Source: Anaerolineae bacterium (GTDB lineage Bacteria; Chloroflexota; Anaerolineae; B4-G1). From it: 8,024 bases of DNA. Position 1 is the first letter of the stretch; every line of letters starts with the position of its first letter. Shown in pieces: positions 5,815-8,024 of this stretch. The notes under the pieces were generated by a model that saw only the letters and a program-made list of their open reading frames with translations, did no database searches and had not been told where the DNA came from. The position numbers and the translations under genes are program-made. Location of the stretch: NCBI GenBank assembly GCA_030612585.1, contig JAUWNP010000206.1, forward strand, positions 1 to 8,024, given 5' to 3'.

Positions 5815-6191
5815 GGCGGGCCCTCCAGATACGGGGCCAGTGTCGAAGTGGTGGCCCCAAGCCCCCAGGCCAGATGGGCCAGGCGGGCGATGTCCTCAGC
5901 ACTGCCGCCCGCTTCGATAAGCCGTTCCGCCAGTTCGACCACGGGCGCAGCCGACTCCTCTGAGTCGAGCAGTCTCAGTCGCTCCCGGGCCTGTTCCAGG
6001 TCTTCCTCGACCTCGTAGGCGGTGGCGACCATCACGACGTAGTCGTCGCGGTAGTCATGGCGTAGGACGATTGGCGCGGTGTTTGTGTACTGCACCGGCC
6101 AGAGCCACCAGCCGATGGCACATCCTACCGCCAGTCCCACGACCGCGCCGACGGCAACCCGCACGACCCATTTCCGCGCCCACTTGTTCAT
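5811..6191 (-). CDS. Small membrane-anchored protein, paralogue of the following gene, function unknown
   Basis: A 126-residue protein with a basic N-terminus, one glycine/valine-rich membrane segment (about 9-31) and a helical extracytoplasmic or cytoplasmic part with the motifs LRHDYRDDY (43-51) and EEDLEQARERLRLLD (62-76). Residues 43-121 align without gaps to residues 46-124 of the next gene's product, with about 31 of 79 identical by hand count, so the two arose by duplication. It ends straight after the shared region, whereas the partner continues into linker and outer domain. The ATG at 6189-6191 has only a weak purine-rich sequence before it. The stop overlaps the next start by four bases. 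No known family name or catalytic motif is recognised. The two products may interact through the shared helices, but that is inference. Confidence 0.8.
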   Translation of the reverse strand: MNKWARKWVVRVAVGAVVGLAVGCAIGWWLWPVQYTNTAPIVLRHDYRDDYVVMVATAYEVEEDLEQARERLRLLDSEESAAPVVELAERLIEAGGSAEDIARLAHLAWGLGATTSTLAPYLEGPP

Positions 6192-6205
6192 TTCATCTTC
6201 ACATC

Positions 6206-6251
6206 AAAAACGCGGCGCTTGGGGACACATACCCTGCCCGTAGACGCCGCG
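6206..6251 (-). terminator. Intrinsic terminator after tRNA-Leu, 14 bases before the next start codon
   Basis: On the minus strand CGCGGCG (6245-6251) pairs with CGCCGCG (6211-6217), followed by five T (6206-6210). The 27-base loop can form a smaller GGG/CCC pairing. The gap 6192-6284 between the tRNA and the small membrane-protein gene holds only this and a weak AGCCC/GGGCT hairpin at 6263-6282; no convincing promoter for the downstream genes was found in it. Confidence 0.6.
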
Positions 6252-6284
6252 ATAGGCCTTCAGCCCGGCCCTGATTGGGCTAGA

Positions 6285-6368
6285 TGCCGGAGGTGGGAAT
6301 CGAACCCACACGAGGTCGCCCTCAGCGGTGTTTGAGACCGCCCTGTCTGCCTATTCCAGCACTCCGGC
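6285..6368 (-). tRNA. tRNA-Leu (anticodon CAA)
   Basis: A complete class II tRNA of 84 bases. The acceptor arms GCCGGAG and CTCCGGC pair fully, with discriminator A. The D-arm reads CTGGAATAGGCAGACAG. The anticodon stem is GCGGT/ACCGC around the loop CTCAAAC, giving anticodon CAA at 6332-6334 for UUG codons. The long variable arm is GAGG/CCTC, and the T-arm is GTGGG/CCCAC with loop TTCGAAT. CCA is not encoded. The long variable arm and D-arm pattern match leucine tRNAs. Confidence 0.96.
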
Positions 6369-6376
6369 TCAGGAAA

Positions 6377-6405
6377 AGTATACCAGAGAATAGGATTCTG
6401 GTCAA
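6377..6405 (-). promoter_or_regulatory. Promoter of tRNA-Leu
   Basis: TTGACC (6400-6405), 17-base spacer, TATACT (6377-6382) on the minus strand; each box has one mismatch to consensus. The -10 box ends 8 bases before the mature tRNA, so the 5' leader would be only a base or two. It begins 12 bases after the stop of the TPR gene. Confidence 0.8.
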
Positions 6406-6417
6406 CTATCCAATCAC

Positions 6418-7926
6418 CTACTCCGCCGCCTGGCACAGCCGGATACCTTCCAGTGCGTTCGGCTCCTCGGGGCTGATCTGAAGCGCCGCGTCAAACAGAG
6501 GATACGACTTATCGCACTCGGCCATGTAGAAATAGGCCAGCCCCAGCGTATAGAAATAGTCAACCGCAGGCCCCTCGACCCACGCGGCCTCAAGTTCCAC
6601 CTCCACGCTTCCATCGGTCTCCAACTGGAGCGGGCCGGTGCTCAACGGATCACCTGAAAGTGTGTTTACCCCTTCGAACCAGCCCACGTATACCTGATTG
6701 TATCTCGGCCTGGGCAGTCCCACCAACTCCACCGTGTACTTCCCTGTTAGCGTGTCGAACGTCACTGTGCCACGGGCATTGGCCCACGTCTCGTCGTCCT
6801 CCTGCACCGTCAGGGTGGCCCGCAGCGTGTCCCGGTTGCCCGCCGACGTAGGTATGAAGTCACCGCGCATCACCACGTCTGCTGACGGCCTGGTGGTATC
6901 GCTGCCCCGGTCCTCGACGGTGACATAGAACATCCTGGCCTCCTGCCGTGCAGCGATGAATTCCAACTCGATGGCCGGCTCGAGATTCTCGATAGCCGCC
7001 TCATAGTTACGGCGTCTCCAATAGGTGAAGGCCAGGTGGCCGAACGCCGGCCCAAACCCAGGATCAACCTCTATCGCCTGCTTGAGATACGCCTCGGCTT
7101 GTTCGTACTCTCCGATGTCATAATATGCCTGCCCCAGTATGTAGTAAGCCTCTACACTGTCCGGGTTAACCTCAACAGCGCGCCGGAAACTGCGCATTGC
7201 CGCGTCGTAATCGCCCAACGCGCCGTAGTTCTTGCCAAGGGCGATGTGGATGTAAGCCAGGTAGGGATGGACCTCCAGTGCCCGTTCGTAGGCCTCCACC
7301 GCGCCCCAATAGTTCCCCTGCATCTCCAACACGTAGCCGTAGTTACGATGCACGTCCACGCTGCGGTCGTCCAATTGCAGGGCAGTCTCAGCAGCCTCCG
7401 TTGCTTCTGCCCAGCGCACGGCGTCGGCGTAGGCCTCGGCCAGGTAGGCATACCCCTCAGCGTACGTGGGGTCAAGTTCGATGGCATGCTTGCAGGCGTT
7501 AATCGCCTCCGGCACATTGCCGTTCCAGTCATAGACCATTCCCAGGACAGCCCACGCGCGCACGTTCTCCGGCGCCATCTCGACCGCCTCTTTGGCACGC
7601 TGCACCGCCTCGACAGTCCGCCCCTCCAGGGCCAACAGCCGCGCCAACGGGATGTACAGAAGCACATCGCCGGGATCAAGCGCGATGGCCTGCTCGTAGG
7701 CAACGATGGCCCCTGCCAACTTGCCCTGCAGGTACAACTCCTCCGCTTCGGAAACGTAGGAGAGCGCCGAGCGCGTGGGCGCAGGAGTGGGAACAAAGGG
7801 GACCTCAACCTGCTGCTGCCTGATCTGCATATAGACGTAAATGCTGGCACCGATCAGCAGCAGTAGGATCAACACACGCCACAAAGACGAACGGCGCCTT
7901 TTCCTCCGTCGTGGTTCGAGGTACAT
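6418..7926 (-). CDS. Membrane-anchored TPR protein with beta-rich insert
   Basis: The 502-residue product has a strongly basic start (MYLEPRRRKRRR), one membrane segment (about 17-34) and a short Pro/Thr linker (43-52). About eight tandem tetratricopeptide repeats follow (56-323), recognisable from words such as AIALDPGD, AIELDPTY, ALEVHPYL, AVEVNPDS and AIEVDPGF at 34-residue spacing. Residues about 330-450 have no TPR pattern and look beta-rich (ATLTVQ, GTVTFD, KYTVELVG, QVYVGWFEG). A last TPR (455-487) follows. TPRs are binding scaffolds; the orientation rule for positive charges suggests that the repeats lie outside. The start is the ATG at 7924-7926, with GAAAGG 8 bases upstream. Earlier in-frame starts (ATG 7969-7971, TTG 7987-7989) overlap the promoter. 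Partner and function are unknown; the gene is upstream of tRNA-Leu, with separate promoters. Confidence 0.88.
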   Translation of the reverse strand: MYLEPRRRKRRRSSLWRVLILLLLIGASIYVYMQIRQQQVEVPFVPTPAPTRSALSYVSEAEELYLQGKLAGAIVAYEQAIALDPGDVLLYIPLARLLALEGRTVEAVQRAKEAVEMAPENVRAWAVLGMVYDWNGNVPEAINACKHAIELDPTYAEGYAYLAEAYADAVRWAEATEAAETALQLDDRSVDVHRNYGYVLEMQGNYWGAVEAYERALEVHPYLAYIHIALGKNYGALGDYDAAMRSFRRAVEVNPDSVEAYYILGQAYYDIGEYEQAEAYLKQAIEVDPGFGPAFGHLAFTYWRRRNYEAAIENLEPAIELEFIAARQEARMFYVTVEDRGSDTTRPSADVVMRGDFIPTSAGNRDTLRATLTVQEDDETWANARGTVTFDTLTGKYTVELVGLPRPRYNQVYVGWFEGVNTLSGDPLSTGPLQLETDGSVEVELEAAWVEGPAVDYFYTLGLAYFYMAECDKSYPLFDAALQISPEEPNALEGIRLCQAAE

Positions 7927-7934
7927 CTGCCAAG

Positions 7935-7940
7935 CCTTTC
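7935..7940 (-). promoter_or_regulatory. Ribosome binding site of the TPR gene
   Basis: GAAAGG on the minus strand, 8 bases before the chosen ATG at 7924-7926. It helps decide that start against the longer in-frame options. Confidence 0.55.
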
Positions 7941-7961
7941 GCAGGTGGGGAATGTAGCGCA

Positions 7962-7989
7962 ATGATAACATCTTTGCGGCGCAAGTCAA
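7962..7989 (-). promoter_or_regulatory. Promoter of the TPR gene
   Basis: TTGACT (7984-7989), 16-base spacer, TATCAT (7962-7967) on the minus strand, each one mismatch from consensus. The start point is expected near 7955, giving a leader of about 30 bases before the ATG at 7926. Confidence 0.7.
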
Positions 7990-7991
7990 GG

Positions 7992-8019
7992 TTGCCGCGC
8001 TCGCCGGTTGTGGTAGAAT
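7992..8019 (+). promoter_or_regulatory. Possible divergent promoter leaving the window
   Basis: TTGCCG (7992-7997), 16-base spacer, TAGAAT (8014-8019) on the plus strand. The -10 box is good and the -35 box weak. Its first -35 base is three bases from the -35 box of the opposing TPR promoter, so the two would be back to back. The gene it might serve is outside the window. Confidence 0.35.
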
Positions 8020-8024
8020 AGCCA

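Noticed and set aside
6263..6282. AGCCC/GGGCT hairpin just after the tRNA as its terminator
   Set aside because: Five base pairs and no T-tract; the 6206-6251 hairpin with T5 is the better candidate.
7036..7866. Plus-strand open frame of 276 codons
   Set aside because: Antisense shadow of the TPR gene, whose repeats and membrane segment are clear; no recognisable protein features.
7927..7989. Longer N-terminus for the TPR protein from TTG 7989 or ATG 7971
   Set aside because: These codons overlap the -35/-10 promoter and would lie upstream of the expected transcript start; the basic residues and membrane segment follow the ATG at 7926 in the normal way.

Overview
The window is GC-rich bacterial DNA and looks like a Chloroflexota genome, probably from the Anaerolineae or a relative. 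That placement is an inference from style: several membrane-anchored proteins with Pro/Thr-rich linkers, TPR-rich extracytoplasmic proteins, a C39-like peptidase joined to TPRs, and short heptamer repeats between and inside genes. No taxonomic marker was compared.

Layout, left to right. (1) Positions 2-1117 (+): the 3' part of a C39-like cysteine peptidase. Its reading frame runs off the left edge through a Pro/Thr/Gln linker built on a CCAA microsatellite, and it ends in TPR-like helices. (2) Positions 1166-3803 (-): a likely three-gene run of a HIT-family nucleotide hydrolase/phosphorylase, an acetyl-CoA acetyltransferase (thiolase) and a 3-hydroxyacyl-CoA dehydrogenase. The last two catalyse neighbouring steps of acetoacetyl-CoA/3-hydroxybutyryl-CoA metabolism. 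The HIT promoter sits so close to its ATG that the message is probably leaderless. (3) Positions 3804-4026: a divergent control region between HIT and birA, carrying a 91-bp nested palindromic element bounded by an exact 9-bp direct repeat. It looks like a small non-autonomous insertion that landed directly behind the birA -10 box. (4) Positions 4027-4851 (+): a biotin-protein ligase without a DNA-binding domain, with a heptamer repeat inserted in its coding sequence. (5) Positions 4876-6191 (-): two overlapping genes for paralogous single-pass membrane proteins of unknown function; the second adds a Pro/Thr linker and a beta-rich outer domain. (6) Positions 6285-6368 (-): tRNA-Leu(CAA) with a near-consensus promoter and a hairpin/T-tract terminator that ends just before the start codon of the next gene. 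(7) Positions 6418-7926 (-): a membrane-anchored TPR protein with a beta-rich insert, its own strong promoter, and a possible divergent promoter leaving the right edge.

There is no gene-free stretch over 300 bases. No phage, CRISPR array, transposase or defence system is visible. The most unusual structure is the palindromic element with target-site duplication in the birA promoter; the paralogous membrane pair and the repeat-containing coding sequences come next.
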